Shown here: positions 53,811 through 63,171 of the stretch, one piece after another
Layout of the letters: every line of letters starts with the position of its first letter
How positions within the stretch are numbered: the first letter of the stretch is position 1
DNA from: Desulfovibrio subterraneus
GTDB lineage: Bacteria; Desulfobacterota; Desulfovibrionia; Desulfovibrionales; Desulfovibrionaceae
Assembly (NCBI RefSeq): GCF_013340285.1
Contig: NZ_BLVO01000013.1
Span: forward strand, 1,445,689-1,509,688
DNA: 64,000 nucleotides
Direction: 5' to 3'
Program-made: the position numbers and the translations under genes
Notes under the pieces: model-generated
Databases searched by the model: none
What the model saw: only the letters and a program-made list of their open reading frames with translations
What the model was told of the DNA's origin: nothing

Positions 53811-53905
53811 CCGGCCAAGTAAGACCAAATAAGACCGGATACGCCCCGATACCCCGGCAGGACCGGACAGGACAAACAGAACAGGCAGGCCAGACGGACA
53901 GAATA
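53811..53905. repeat. Degenerate 10-bp-period tract between panB and the C39-like gene
   Basis: In register at 53821 onward: AAGACCAAAT, AAGACCGGAT, ACGCCCCGAT, ACCCCGGCAG, GACCGGACAG, GACAAACAGA, ACAGGCAGGC. Weaker related sequence fills most of 53635-53810, where no gene was seen. Confidence 0.7.
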
Positions 53906-53909
53906 CCGC

Positions 53910-54479
53910 TCAGGCGGTTTCGAGCAGAAAAACGCAGGCCGGATCGACAACAAGCAGCTGTGAGGCGGAGACATTCTCACGCCGGCAAACAAACCCGTAT
54001 TTATCTATAAGATGCACCGCTGTTTCCTCCATGCTCGCATCAAACAGGAACAGGGTATCCCCCATGAACCTGTCCACCGTTGTCCAATGGCAGACCACGG
54101 GGTCTTCACGCGCAGGCAGAAAACGCTGAAAACGGAACACTGCCGTGCGTCGGCCGCCCCCGCCCATCCAGCCGGACATGCCGGACCAGACAACGGCAGG
54201 GGCCACGTTGCCCTTATCAGCCCACGGCCGGTGCGCCCGGATGGGAAACAGCTCCTTGCCGTATTCGGCCACAAGCCATTCCACCAGCCATACATAGTCG
54301 GTGCGATTCCACACAAGATCATTCCAGCTGTCGGGCATTTCATCGGGAAGCCTCGAAAGAAGCTCGCCAAGCACCCTCTTGGCCTGCCATGCAGACATGG
54401 AATGCAGCTGCTGAAAGGCATTCAGCATGGCATACACTGCGCAAAAGACGTCCAGTTTTCCCTGATAAAATGGGCGCAT
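53910..54479 (-). CDS. Papain-fold (C39-like) protein, putative cysteine peptidase
   Basis: 189 aa from the ATG at 54479, which has GGAGG 7 nt upstream; the frame runs further but without support. A Cys-containing helix DVFCAVYAMLNAF (Cys13) resembles the nucleophile helix of C39-like peptidases; His131 in CHWTTV and Asp147 in LFDAS fit the rest of a triad. No signal peptide. Neither substrate nor partner is evident. Divergent from panC, convergent with panB. Alternative: a non-catalytic member of the same fold. Confidence 0.6.
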   Translation of the reverse strand: MRPFYQGKLDVFCAVYAMLNAFQQLHSMSAWQAKRVLGELLSRLPDEMPDSWNDLVWNRTDYVWLVEWLVAEYGKELFPIRAHRPWADKGNVAPAVVWSGMSGWMGGGGRRTAVFRFQRFLPAREDPVVCHWTTVDRFMGDTLFLFDASMEETAVHLIDKYGFVCRRENVSASQLLVVDPACVFLLETA

Positions 54480-54701
54480 GGCTCCCTCCTCCCGCAAACC
54501 TACTCCAGATCGGGCAGGCAAGGCAATCCATCTGTGCCTTTTCCCCTCTCCCGTGCAGCACAGAGATTCAGACTCGAAAACTGCATTTCTGATGGAAAAA
54601 GTCCGGCAATGCGATACCATGTTTATCCCGTAGCAGTCAGGCACACCCGGATGAACCACATTTTTCATGAATAACAGCATGTTGCAATGCGCGCTTTTTT
54701 C

Positions 54702-54730
54702 TGGACAAAGGGCACTAGGCAGGCTATATG
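54702..54730 (+). promoter_or_regulatory. Candidate panC promoter
   Basis: TGGACA (54702-54707) and TATATG (54725-54730) with a 17-nt spacer, about 30 nt before the panC start. Confidence 0.45.
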
Positions 54731-54758
54731 CTACACAACCATATGCGGATAACTTGAT

Positions 54759-55616
54759 ATGCAGATAATTACAGATCCTTCCGAGTTACAGAGTTGCTGC
54801 CTCGCATGGCGCATGCAGGGGTTGAAAACGGCACTGGTACCCACCATGGGCTATTTCCATGCTGGCCACGAAAGCCTCATGGCCCATGCCCGCAGCAATG
54901 CGGACAAGGTGGTGGTTACCCTTTTCGTCAACCCTGCGCAGTTCGGTCCCAACGAGGACCTTGCCGCTTACCCGCGCAATCATGAGCGGGATATTGTCAT
55001 AGCGGAGTCGCATGGCGTTGACGTGCTCTTCCTTCCGGAAGCAGGCTCCATGTATGCCCCCGACCATGCCACATGGGTGGATGTGCCGGAACTGGCCAAG
55101 GGTCTGTGCGGCATAACCCGCCCGATACACTTTCGCGGGGTGTGCACCGTGGTCATGAAGCTGTTCATGCTCACCCTGCCCAAGGTGGCCGTCTTCGGCC
55201 AGAAGGACTGGCAGCAGGTTGCCATCATCAAGCGTATGGTCAGAGATCTCAATGTTCCCGTCGAGATTGTTCCCTGCCCCATCGTCCGCGAGCATGACGG
55301 ACTGGCGCTCAGCTCCCGCAACGTCTATCTTGCGGGGCATGAACGCGCGCAGGCGCCCGCCATCCGTGCAGGTCTTCTGCAGGCGAAGGGTATGGTTGCC
55401 GATGGATGCAGAAACGTGGACGAACTTGCGCAGGCCATCCGCCACTACTGGGCTGAAAAACTGCCCGACGGTGTGGAGGATTACCTTTCCTTCGTGCACC
55501 CGGATACGCTTGCACCCCTTGAACGTATTGATGATGCCGCCCTTTGCGCCGTGGCCGTAAAGCTGGGCAAAGCGCGCCTGATTGACAACATAGTGCTGAC
55601 GGAACAAAGCGCCTAG
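54759..55616 (+). CDS. panC: Pantothenate synthetase
   Basis: Condenses pantoate and beta-alanine with ATP. 285 aa. HAGH (34-37, the HIGH-type motif), VTLFVNPAQFGPNEDL, VFGQKDWQQ and LALSSRNVYL (KMSKS-like region) are intact. Ribosome site is weak. The usual panBC adjacency is broken here by the C39-like gene. Confidence 0.96.
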   Translation: MQIITDPSELQSCCLAWRMQGLKTALVPTMGYFHAGHESLMAHARSNADKVVVTLFVNPAQFGPNEDLAAYPRNHERDIVIAESHGVDVLFLPEAGSMYAPDHATWVDVPELAKGLCGITRPIHFRGVCTVVMKLFMLTLPKVAVFGQKDWQQVAIIKRMVRDLNVPVEIVPCPIVREHDGLALSSRNVYLAGHERAQAPAIRAGLLQAKGMVADGCRNVDELAQAIRHYWAEKLPDGVEDYLSFVHPDTLAPLERIDDAALCAVAVKLGKARLIDNIVLTEQSA

Positions 55617-55721
55617 CGCTCCCTATTCCGTCCATGAACATACGGTGACCGCTCACCGGCAATTCGTAACGGCAGGACCGGCCGACAGCCACCACGCCGT
55701 ACGGCCAAGCAGGGAGGTTTC

Positions 55722-56432
55722 ATGTCCCAACCGACACCGGAACCCAAAGGACTTCTGAACGCGATCAAACGGTTCTTCAAAGTCAACCTGATTGCCGGGA
55801 TTCTGTTCCTTGTTCCGCTCATGGCCACCTTCATGACTCTGCGAGTCATCGTGCGCTGGATGGACAAGTCGCTGCTGCTGCTGCCGCCCGCCTACCGCCC
55901 GGAAGCCTTTCTGTCTTTCAAGGTGCCGGGACTGGGAGCCATACTGGTGGTGGTCATCGTGCTGGCGACGGGCATACTGGTCCGCAACCTGCTCGGACGC
56001 AGACTGGTGCTCTTGTGGGATGCCATAGTGGACCGCATCCCCTTCGTGAGCAATTTTTACAAGGCCGTGAAGCAACTGGTGGAAACCATTTTTTACGGCC
56101 CCGCGCGGGATTTCAAACGGGTGGTGCTCATAGAATACCCGCGCACAGGGCTGTATACGCTGGCTTTCGTAACCGGCGTGGCAGTGGGGGAAATTCAGCA
56201 GAAGACAGTGAAGAAAGTGCTGAACGTCTTTGTTGCAACAACCCCGAACCCTACATCGGGCTTTTATCTGATGGTACCGGAAGAGGACATCATTCCCCTT
56301 GAAATGAGCGTGGAAGATGCCTTCAAGGTGCTTATGTCCGGCGGCATTCTCAATCCGGATGCAGCCGCAGGCAAAAAGAAATCTCAAGCGACAACAAACG
56401 CGGAAACCGCTCAGGAGGACACCCCGCAATGA
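55722..56432 (+). CDS. DUF502-family membrane protein
   Basis: 236 aa, DUF502 family. Two membrane helices (about 22-45 and 65-90); a conserved core with [33 protein letters not shown] and [22 protein letters not shown]. The C-terminal 30 residues are polar. Plant and bacterial relatives lack a clear function. GGGAGG upstream; the stop overlaps the metK start. Confidence 0.85.
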   Translation: MSQPTPEPKGLLNAIKRFFKVNLIAGILFLVPLMATFMTLRVIVRWMDKSLLLLPPAYRPEAFLSFKVPGLGAILVVVIVLATGILVRNLLGRRLVLLWDAIVDRIPFVSNFYKAVKQLVETIFYGPARDFKRVVLIEYPRTGLYTLAFVTGVAVGEIQQKTVKKVLNVFVATTPNPTSGFYLMVPEEDIIPLEMSVEDAFKVLMSGGILNPDAAAGKKKSQATTNAETAQEDTPQ

Positions 56433-57601
56433 TGATCAACAACAAAGGCAAGTATCACTTTACTTCCGAATCCGTGACCGAAGGCCATCCCGACAAAGTT
56501 GCCGACGCCATTTCCGATGCCGTTCTGGATACCCTTCTTGAGCAGGATCCCGATTCCCGCGTTGCCTGCGAAACGCTGGTAACCACCGGCATGGCCGTTA
56601 TCGCCGGCGAAATCACTACCAAAGGCTACGCCGACCTGCCCCAGGTGGTTCGCGATACCATCCGCGAAATCGGTTACACCAGCTCCGACATGGGATTCGA
56701 CTGCGATACCTGCGCTGTCATCTCCTCCATCGACAAGCAGTCTCCCGACATTGCTCAGGGCGTTGACCGCACTGCTCCCGAAGAACAGGGCGCAGGCGAC
56801 CAGGGCATGATGTTCGGTTTTGCATGCAACGAAACCCCCACCCTGATGCCCGCCCCCATTTACTGGGCGCACCAGCTTTCCCAGACGCTGACCCGCGTCC
56901 GCAAGGAAGGCGTGCTGAACTTCCTGCGCCCCGACGGCAAGACCGAAGTCTCCTTCGAGTACCAGAACGGCAAACCCTCCCGCATCGACACCGTGGTCGT
57001 TTCCGCACAGCACACTCCTGAAGCAACTCAGGAAGAGATTATTGAAGGCATCAAGAAAGAAGTTATCCTCAAGACCCTGCCCGCCGAACTGCTCGACAAC
57101 GCCACCCGTATTTTCATCAATACCACCGGCCGGTTCGTTATCGGCGGCCCCATGGGCGACTGCGGTCTCACCGGCCGCAAGATCATTCAGGACACCTACG
57201 GCGGCATGGGCCACCACGGCGGTGGCGCATTCTCCGGCAAGGACCCGTCCAAGGTTGACCGTTCCGCTGCCTACATGGGCCGCTACATCGCCAAGAACGT
57301 TGTTGCAGCCGGTCTTGCTCCCACCTGCGAAGTGCAGATCGCATACGTTATCGGCGTGGCCGAGCCCGTATCCGTGCTTGCCACTTCTTTCGGCACTTCC
57401 GAAATTCCGGACGAAGTGCTCACCAAGGCAGTGAAGGAAGTATTCGACCTGCGCCCCTACGGCATCACCAAGACTCTGGACCTGAAGCGCCCCATCTACA
57501 GGAAGACTTCCTGCTACGGTCACTTCGGTCGCGAGCTGCCCGAATTCGTCTGGGAACAGACCAATGCGGTCGACGATCTGCGCACCGCCGCAAAAATCTA
57601 G
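56429..57601 (+). CDS. metK: S-adenosylmethionine synthase
   Basis: Makes SAM from Met and ATP. 390 aa. Signature [10 protein letters not shown] and the P-loop-like [16 protein letters not shown] are present, with [13 protein letters not shown] at the N-terminus. ATG at 56429 overlaps the DUF502 stop; GGAGG 11 nt upstream. No SAM riboswitch was seen. Confidence 0.97.
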   Translation: MMINNKGKYHFTSESVTEGHPDKVADAISDAVLDTLLEQDPDSRVACETLVTTGMAVIAGEITTKGYADLPQVVRDTIREIGYTSSDMGFDCDTCAVISSIDKQSPDIAQGVDRTAPEEQGAGDQGMMFGFACNETPTLMPAPIYWAHQLSQTLTRVRKEGVLNFLRPDGKTEVSFEYQNGKPSRIDTVVVSAQHTPEATQEEIIEGIKKEVILKTLPAELLDNATRIFINTTGRFVIGGPMGDCGLTGRKIIQDTYGGMGHHGGGAFSGKDPSKVDRSAAYMGRYIAKNVVAAGLAPTCEVQIAYVIGVAEPVSVLATSFGTSEIPDEVLTKAVKEVFDLRPYGITKTLDLKRPIYRKTSCYGHFGRELPEFVWEQTNAVDDLRTAAKI

Positions 57602-57628
57602 ACAGTAGCCGAAGAATATGGTTTTCAG

Positions 57629-57660
57629 ATGCCGGGGCTATATGCCCCGGCATTTTATCT
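57629..57660 (+). terminator. Terminator of metK
   Basis: TGCCGGGG and CCCCGGCA with loop CTATATG, then ATTTTATCTT. Confidence 0.85.
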
Positions 57661-57682
57661 TCCCCGTCCATGAGGTAGCCTT

Positions 57683-58501
57683 TTGCGTCCCGTAGCCCGC
57701 TCATTTCTCCTGCTGGTTCTTTTACTGGCATTGCATCGCCCCGCTTCCGCAGCGGGTAAGGTTTCACTCGCCTATGAACCGGCCAGCAAGGAAGATGTGG
57801 AAATTGCCGAAATGCTCATCGAAAGTCATATCGGTGACGATGTGGCGCGGGTTATCAACGTCCTCAACTGCCTTCCCCGAAACGTCGTCATCCGCTTCGG
57901 CACCGAGGAAGGACCGCAGTACGCTCCGGCCATGAAGGGCAGACCGGCGGAGATTCACTTCCCCTACGCCTTTGTTTCCGAACTGCGCCGCATTTTCACA
58001 CGCAACGGATACACCGACAGCCCGCAGGCACTGGAACGCGCCACACTTGATGCCGTGCAGCACACCCTGTTTCATGAACTCGGTCACGCCATCATCTCCA
58101 TGCGCGGCATTCCCACCGACGGTGGTGAAGAAGACGCCGTTGATTCGCTGGCAACCATTCTGCTCATCGAATCATTTGAAAATGGCGGAGACATCGCTCT
58201 GAGCGCTGCCGACTCCTTCTCCTTCCTTGCACGCGAGGAAGAGATAGATATGAGCGTTCCGCAGGGCGACGTTCCCGACGACAAATTCGGCACCCTGCAG
58301 CCCAACATTGCTGCCGCACTGGATGAGCACAGCCTGAACGTGCACCGCTATGAAGCCATCGCCTGCCTCATCTACGGCAGCAACCCCGACCGGTACGATT
58401 TCATCGCGCAGGATCTCCAGCTTTCGAAGCAGGACGCCTCCAGCTGCGTGGAAAACTACGACAAGCAATCCGAGTACTGGTTCTCGCTTCTCCAGCGTTA
58501 A
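57683..58501 (+). CDS. DUF4344 putative metallopeptidase
   Basis: 272-aa exported protein. TTG start with GAGGT 8 nt upstream; signal peptide cleaved near ASA. A zinc motif HELGH (131-135) is followed by EEDAVDSLA, which supplies the third ligand as in DUF4344 proteins. Substrate unknown. It stands alone between metK and cheV and would act in the periplasm. Confidence 0.8.
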   Translation: MRPVARSFLLLVLLLALHRPASAAGKVSLAYEPASKEDVEIAEMLIESHIGDDVARVINVLNCLPRNVVIRFGTEEGPQYAPAMKGRPAEIHFPYAFVSELRRIFTRNGYTDSPQALERATLDAVQHTLFHELGHAIISMRGIPTDGGEEDAVDSLATILLIESFENGGDIALSAADSFSFLAREEEIDMSVPQGDVPDDKFGTLQPNIAAALDEHSLNVHRYEAIACLIYGSNPDRYDFIAQDLQLSKQDASSCVENYDKQSEYWFSLLQR

Positions 58502-58531
58502 AAAAGCCCCCGCAGCCGTAACTGCAGGGGC
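58500..58531 (-). terminator. Terminator of cheV
   Basis: GCCCC-x-GCAG and CTGC-x-GGGGC form a stem with small asymmetry; on the minus strand six T follow. Confidence 0.75.
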
Positions 58532-58554
58532 ATCTATTCCGTTTTGAGAAATCT

Positions 58555-59508
58555 CTATTTACCGTGATACTTGCGGATAAGCCCCTTGGCCCGCTCCGTC
58601 AGTGTAGGCAGATCGGGCTTGGATACCTGATCGTCAGCGCCCACGGCAATCCCCTTGTGGCGCAGTGTCTCCGTAATGAGAGATGAAAAGAGAATCACCG
58701 GCAGGGTCTTCAGCACCGGGTCTTCCTTCACACGCCTGGTGAAGTTGTGGCCGTCCATCTCCGGCATTTCAATATCCGAAACAATCAGGTCCACAAAATC
58801 GGTTATGGGCCTCTCCTGCTCCGCAGCCTGCTTTTTCATATCAAGCACTAGGTCCCAGGCCTCGCGGCCGTTGAGCGCCTGCGTGCACTCGAAACCGGCC
58901 TTTTCCATGGTGCGGACTATCATGTTGCGGATGGAGCCGGAATCGTCCGCCACCAGTGCCCTGTAGGATACTGCCTCGGCCTGCTGCACTTCCTCTATCC
59001 GCCTGTCCATCTGCAGACGCGGGTTAAGGGAAGCAACCACCTTTTCCATGTCCAGAATGAACACGATACGGTCTTCAAAGCGCACGACCCCGGTAACGGA
59101 ATCGTTGCTGAAGCTGCGCACATGCCCGCTGGGCGCTTCCACCTGACTCCAGCTCAGGCGGTGAATGCGGGTAACCCCCGAGACCAGAAAGGCGGTAATG
59201 ACACCGCTGAACTCGGAAACGATAACCTTATTGGTATCGGAGGCTTCCATCTTCTTGCCCAGCCATATGGAAAGGTCCACAAGGGGCAGAACACGGCCGC
59301 GCAGATTAAACGTTCCCAGAGCGGCAGGATGATGCTTGTTGGGCATTCCCGTCACATCCGGCTTGCGGATTATCTCCAGCACTTTGGCAACGTTCATGCC
59401 ATAGTAGCCGGTATACTTAATGCCCTGAGCGTCTTCCTCGGCAATGTAAAATTCGATGATCTCGAGCTCGTTGGTACCAGATTCGAGAAGAATATTGCTC
59501 TGCGTCAT
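58555..59508 (-). CDS. cheV: Chemotaxis coupling protein CheV (CheW-REC)
   Basis: 317 aa. CheW-like domain (about 15-165) with GTFNLRGRVLPLVDLSIWLG, then receiver (about 188-315) with DDS near the start and Asp in LIVSDIEMPEMDG, and Lys in QVSKPD. It couples receptors to CheA and is tuned by phosphorylation. GGTGA precedes the ATG. Single gene; no che cluster nearby. Confidence 0.94.
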   Translation of the reverse strand: MTQSNILLESGTNELEIIEFYIAEEDAQGIKYTGYYGMNVAKVLEIIRKPDVTGMPNKHHPAALGTFNLRGRVLPLVDLSIWLGKKMEASDTNKVIVSEFSGVITAFLVSGVTRIHRLSWSQVEAPSGHVRSFSNDSVTGVVRFEDRIVFILDMEKVVASLNPRLQMDRRIEEVQQAEAVSYRALVADDSGSIRNMIVRTMEKAGFECTQALNGREAWDLVLDMKKQAAEQERPITDFVDLIVSDIEMPEMDGHNFTRRVKEDPVLKTLPVILFSSLITETLRHKGIAVGADDQVSKPDLPTLTERAKGLIRKYHGK

Positions 59509-59672
59509 GCTGCGTTCACCCCGTTATACTAGCAAACATACTATATTTCGTCGTCCGATGCATCTTCGCGCAATGATATTTCGCAAATGCCGGAAATACG
59601 GACCACATACAAGCCATCAAGGCATCTCCGGCGGCAGATGATCCCGTCGCAGCACCCGCCTGTTCTCACAGA

Positions 59673-60515
59673 TTATCCAAAAGACTGCATCTGTCCTGTT
59701 ACTGTATACAATATCTCACGGGACGCGGCAAACGGATTCTCCGGTACATTGGGTTCCGGCAACCGCTTGAGTGTCGCAAACGGCGTTGCGGCAAGGTGTT
59801 CGTTATATGCCCATATGGCCAGAGGCATAAGGTTGAGCACATCTTCAACATTGTAAGCAAGCAGTGTTTCCAGCGCCCGTGCATCCCCCGTGCGGCGGTA
59901 ATGCCGCCACAACAGCACAGCCAGAAAACCGTCCACGCCTGAAAGATCGCCACGATCAATACCGAGCACTTTTTCAACGTTCTTCAGTCCGCCGGATATT
60001 CCGAGCGCCTTGAACACATACCGCAGGTCTATATGCCCGCACTGCAGCGATATGCCGAAGCTCCGTTCAATAAAGGGTACGTCAAAGCATTTGCCGTTGA
60101 AGGTTATCAGCAGTTGATACTGTCGTATATCGTCCGCGAATGCTTCAAGATTATCCCCGTGGACATATGTTTTCACATTGGTCCCGTCATACAGCGCAAT
60201 GGTGGTGATATGTGCCTGCGGCCATGATAGGCCGGTGGTTTCTATGTCCACGCAGGCAACGGAGTCCATGAAGTCAGGCAGCAGCCGCCACTGCTGGTTG
60301 GCTGGCATGCGGGTGCCGAACCATGCTGCATCGCGCGAGTCCAGACGCTTGCGGGATTCATCGAGCAGACGGCACATGCCCTCGTGCGAAGGGCGCTTCA
60401 CCGGCAGGGAAGAAGCATTCAGGGCATCCTGCCACGTGAACACACCGGCATCCCACAGGCGCTGTTCAGAGGCTCCCCCCACACCGTCGAGATGGCAAAA
60501 CGAAGATTCAAGCAT
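59673..60515 (-). CDS. YprB-type RNase H-like exonuclease domain protein
   Basis: 280 aa. N-terminal helix-hairpin-helix-like stretch (LDGVGGASEQRLWDAGVFTW), then a 3'-5' exonuclease fold: CVDIETTGL (Asp90, Glu92), FNGKCFDVPFIE and a late YNVEDVLNL with the last Asp. This is the YprB/PF13482 group, probable nuclease. ATG at 60515 lies 9 nt after the nth stop. Confidence 0.85.
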   Translation of the reverse strand: MLESSFCHLDGVGGASEQRLWDAGVFTWQDALNASSLPVKRPSHEGMCRLLDESRKRLDSRDAAWFGTRMPANQQWRLLPDFMDSVACVDIETTGLSWPQAHITTIALYDGTNVKTYVHGDNLEAFADDIRQYQLLITFNGKCFDVPFIERSFGISLQCGHIDLRYVFKALGISGGLKNVEKVLGIDRGDLSGVDGFLAVLLWRHYRRTGDARALETLLAYNVEDVLNLMPLAIWAYNEHLAATPFATLKRLPEPNVPENPFAASREILYTVTGQMQSFG

Positions 60516-60524
60516 GTATCGGTC

Positions 60525-61256
60525 CTATTTAGTCGATTTCTTGCGCGGGGTGCGTGGGCGTTTGGCCTTGGCTTCCGATGCACAGGCGACATCACAGGCA
60601 GCGTGGCAGGCAGCAGGTCCCACACCGCAGCGCGGGCATATATCCAGCATCTCGCAATGATCACAATCCGGCTTGCGGGCATCGCAGACATGCCTGCCGA
60701 ACCAGACCATTCGGTGGTTCACATTGCCCCACTCCGCCTCGGGAAAGAGAGGAAGCAGGTCCTTCTCCACCTGTACGGGATCACCGGAACCGGTCAGCCC
60801 GAGCCGAAAGGCGATGCGCTTGACGTGGGTGTCCACCGCCATACCCTCGTTGATGCCGAACCCGCCCCAGAGCACCACGTTGGCCGTCTTGCGCGCCAGC
60901 CCCGGCAGGGTGACAAGTTCCGCCATGGTGCGCGGCACCTCGCCGCCATATACCGACATGACCCGACCCGCCGCAGCAATAAGGTTCTTTGCCTTGTTGC
61001 GGAAGAATCCGGTGGAGTGCACCACCTCTTCCAGCTCCTCCTGCGGGGCCGTGGCCAGTTCCGCCGGTCCCGGCCAGCGCCGGAACAACTCGGGCGTAAC
61101 CTTGTTCACGCGTTCGTCTGTACACTGCGCGGCGAGCACGGTGGCCACGAGCAAATCCCACGGGGTCTGGTGATCAAGATGCGTCTCAGGCTCGGGATAA
61201 CGGGCCTTGAGCCGCTCCAGAATCAAAAGGGCGCGCTGTTCTTTTTTCGGCATCAT
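60525..61256 (-). CDS. nth: Endonuclease III
   Basis: DNA glycosylase/AP lyase for oxidised pyrimidines. 243 aa. HhH motif LPGLARKTANVVL with Lys123, catalytic Asp142 in VDTHVKR, and [4Fe-4S] Cys191-x6-198-x2-201-x5-207. A C-terminal tail of about 35 residues with four more Cys and then basic residues is longer than usual. Cotranscribed with the YprB-type gene. Confidence 0.95.
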   Translation of the reverse strand: MMPKKEQRALLILERLKARYPEPETHLDHQTPWDLLVATVLAAQCTDERVNKVTPELFRRWPGPAELATAPQEELEEVVHSTGFFRNKAKNLIAAAGRVMSVYGGEVPRTMAELVTLPGLARKTANVVLWGGFGINEGMAVDTHVKRIAFRLGLTGSGDPVQVEKDLLPLFPEAEWGNVNHRMVWFGRHVCDARKPDCDHCEMLDICPRCGVGPAACHAACDVACASEAKAKRPRTPRKKSTK

Positions 61257-61541
61257 TCGGTATTCCTTGTATCGGTGTTCCTTGCGGCTGATCCGGCCGG
61301 GTGGATATACGACATGAGAAGTGCCGGATATGGCACAGCCTTACAGAGAACGCAACAACCGGAGCTTTCTGCGCGATACAGCGGGCATATACATTCATAC
61401 GCCATACTCTCCTTGCCTGCTGAATTATCAGCAGTATACGGCTGCAACGCCGTTGCCCGCCATGCCATCTTGCTGTATTGCTAATCCACTTTGCAGCGGC
61501 AACAGAAATCACTTCTGCAGCCGCAGATCACAGGAGGCACC

Positions 61542-61880
61542 ATGCACCTTCCGCCGGAAGCAACCTTACTGGTATACATGACGGCAGCGAACGATGCCGA
61601 AGCACGCAGCATAGGCGCAGCACTTGTGGAAAAGCGGCTTGCCGCCTGTGTGAACATCCTTGGCGGAATCCAGTCCATCTTCCACTGGGACGGCAAGGTA
61701 CAGGATGAAAAGGAAGTGGCGTTCACGGCCAAGACCACGGTCGGCCGGTTTGATGCGCTCACGACAGAAGTCAAAAGACTGCACAGCTACGAGGTGCCCT
61801 GCATCATCGCCCTGCCCATGGCGGGCGGCAGCGCCGAGTTCCTAGACTGGATACGCACGGAAACCGCCGAACAGGGGTAG
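61542..61880 (+). CDS. cutA: Divalent-cation tolerance protein CutA
   Basis: 112 aa. CutA1 fold seen from VYMTAANDAEARSIGAALVEKRLAACVNIL and HSYEVPCIIALPM, and the trp-rich end. Start at 61542 with AGGAGG. Forms a stable trimer in relatives; function in copper tolerance is uncertain. It lies 51 nt before the PfkB kinase gene. Confidence 0.93.
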   Translation: MHLPPEATLLVYMTAANDAEARSIGAALVEKRLAACVNILGGIQSIFHWDGKVQDEKEVAFTAKTTVGRFDALTTEVKRLHSYEVPCIIALPMAGGSAEFLDWIRTETAEQG

Positions 61881-61931
61881 CCCTGCACCCAAAAAACACC
61901 AACCTTTCCCAGCACAGTTCAAGGAGACGCC

Positions 61932-62858
61932 ATGTCCATCTATATTTCCGGCTCCATTGCATACGACCGCATCATGAACTTTCCCGGCAAGTTCTCCGAT
62001 CATATCCTGCCCGACAAGATCCATATTCTGAACGTATGCTTCCTCATAGACAGGCTGGAAGAAAAGCGTGGCGGCACCGCCGGCAACATTGCATATTCCC
62101 TGTCGCTGCTGGGTGAAAAGCCGATCATCCTCTCTGCAGCGGGCAAGGACTTCGACCGTTACGAAGAAGCCCTGCTCAAGGCCGGACTGCCCCTTGAAGG
62201 CATTAAGAAGTTCGACGACCTTTTCACCGCCAGCGCCTACATCACCACCGACCAGAACGACAACCAGATCACCGGTTTCAACCCTGGTGCCATGACCAAC
62301 CGCTGCGGCTACGAATTCAAGCATCTTGATCCGGCAAAGGACATCGCCCTTGTCTCTCCCGGCAACAAGGACGACATGATCGAGCTGCCCCGCGCGTACC
62401 GCGCCGCCGGTATCCGCTATATCTTCGATCCCGGCCAGCAGATTCCCGTCTTCAATGCCGAAGAAATGCTGGAATGCATAACCGGTGCCTACATGCTGGT
62501 AACCAACGATTACGAACTGGAAATGATCATGAACACCACCGGCTGCACCAAGGCGCAGCTGCTGGAAAAGTGCGACTATATCATCACCACTCTCGGTGAA
62601 AACGGCAGCCGCATAGACAACGGCAGCCCCATACAGGTGGGCATTGCACAGCCCGAAGTGGTGCAGGATCCCACCGGTGCAGGCGACGCTTTCCGCGCCG
62701 GACTCATCAAGGGTATTGTCGACGGCAAGTCTATTGAAGAAGCCGCCCGCATGGGTGCGGTATGTGCAAGCTACTGCATTGAGCACTACGGTACGCAGGA
62801 GCACGTTTTCTCGCAGGAGAGCTTTGCCGCGCGCCATAGCGCCGCTTTCGGCAAGTAG
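61932..62858 (+). CDS. PfkB-family carbohydrate kinase, adenosine-kinase-like
   Basis: 308 aa. Sugar-kinase fold: SGSIAYDRIM, GGTAGNIAYSLSLLG, and the anion hole DPTGAGDAFRAGL with the catalytic Asp. The length and Asn-Pro-Gly region (ITGFNPGAM) resemble adenosine kinases of this family. AAGGAG before the ATG. Substrate prediction is moderate; ribokinase-like alternative. Confidence 0.85.
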   Translation: MSIYISGSIAYDRIMNFPGKFSDHILPDKIHILNVCFLIDRLEEKRGGTAGNIAYSLSLLGEKPIILSAAGKDFDRYEEALLKAGLPLEGIKKFDDLFTASAYITTDQNDNQITGFNPGAMTNRCGYEFKHLDPAKDIALVSPGNKDDMIELPRAYRAAGIRYIFDPGQQIPVFNAEEMLECITGAYMLVTNDYELEMIMNTTGCTKAQLLEKCDYIITTLGENGSRIDNGSPIQVGIAQPEVVQDPTGAGDAFRAGLIKGIVDGKSIEEAARMGAVCASYCIEHYGTQEHVFSQESFAARHSAAFGK

Positions 62859-62880
62859 CGTTTTCCAACCGGAAAAATAC

Positions 62881-62915
62881 AAACGCCGCCATGGTTCCGT
62901 GGCGGCGTTTTATTG
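62881..62915 (+). terminator. Terminator of the PfkB gene
   Basis: AAACGCCGCCA pairs with TGGCGGCGTTT, then TATTG. Confidence 0.85.
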
Positions 62916-63171
62916 TATCCGGTGCTTTCCGTAGTCCGACCGGCAGCGCGTCTTCAACTATGTCTGTTTTGAGGCTGCCACACCTTCCATACCTGTTATG
63001 CCGTTTGTACCTGCTACGCCAGTCACACCAGTCACCCAAGCCTTTCCGGCGCAACGACTGCGTATCCATGGCAGGCACCCTCAGCGTATCCCCGGATACC
63101 ATAGTGCCTTCGGCATTCATTCCAGCGACATACCGGTTTCCCCTACCGATGTGTCGCGCAGGGCAAACCGG
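62916..63171. repeat. Gene-free stretch with a 9-bp-period tract
   Basis: No convincing gene. Units CCTTCCATA, CCTGTTATG, CCGTTTGTA, CCTGCTACG, CCAGTCACA, CCAGTCACC run at 62983-63036, period 9. On the minus strand one frame reads G-x-x repeats (VTGVTGVAGTNGITGMEG), ending in a stop, but has no start. Confidence 0.6.

Noticed and set aside
55617-56428. SAM riboswitch for metK
   Set aside because: metK start overlaps the DUF502 stop, and no riboswitch-like fold was seen before DUF502.
56411-57523. 370-aa minus-strand ORF opposite metK
   Set aside because: Shadow frame over a conserved gene.
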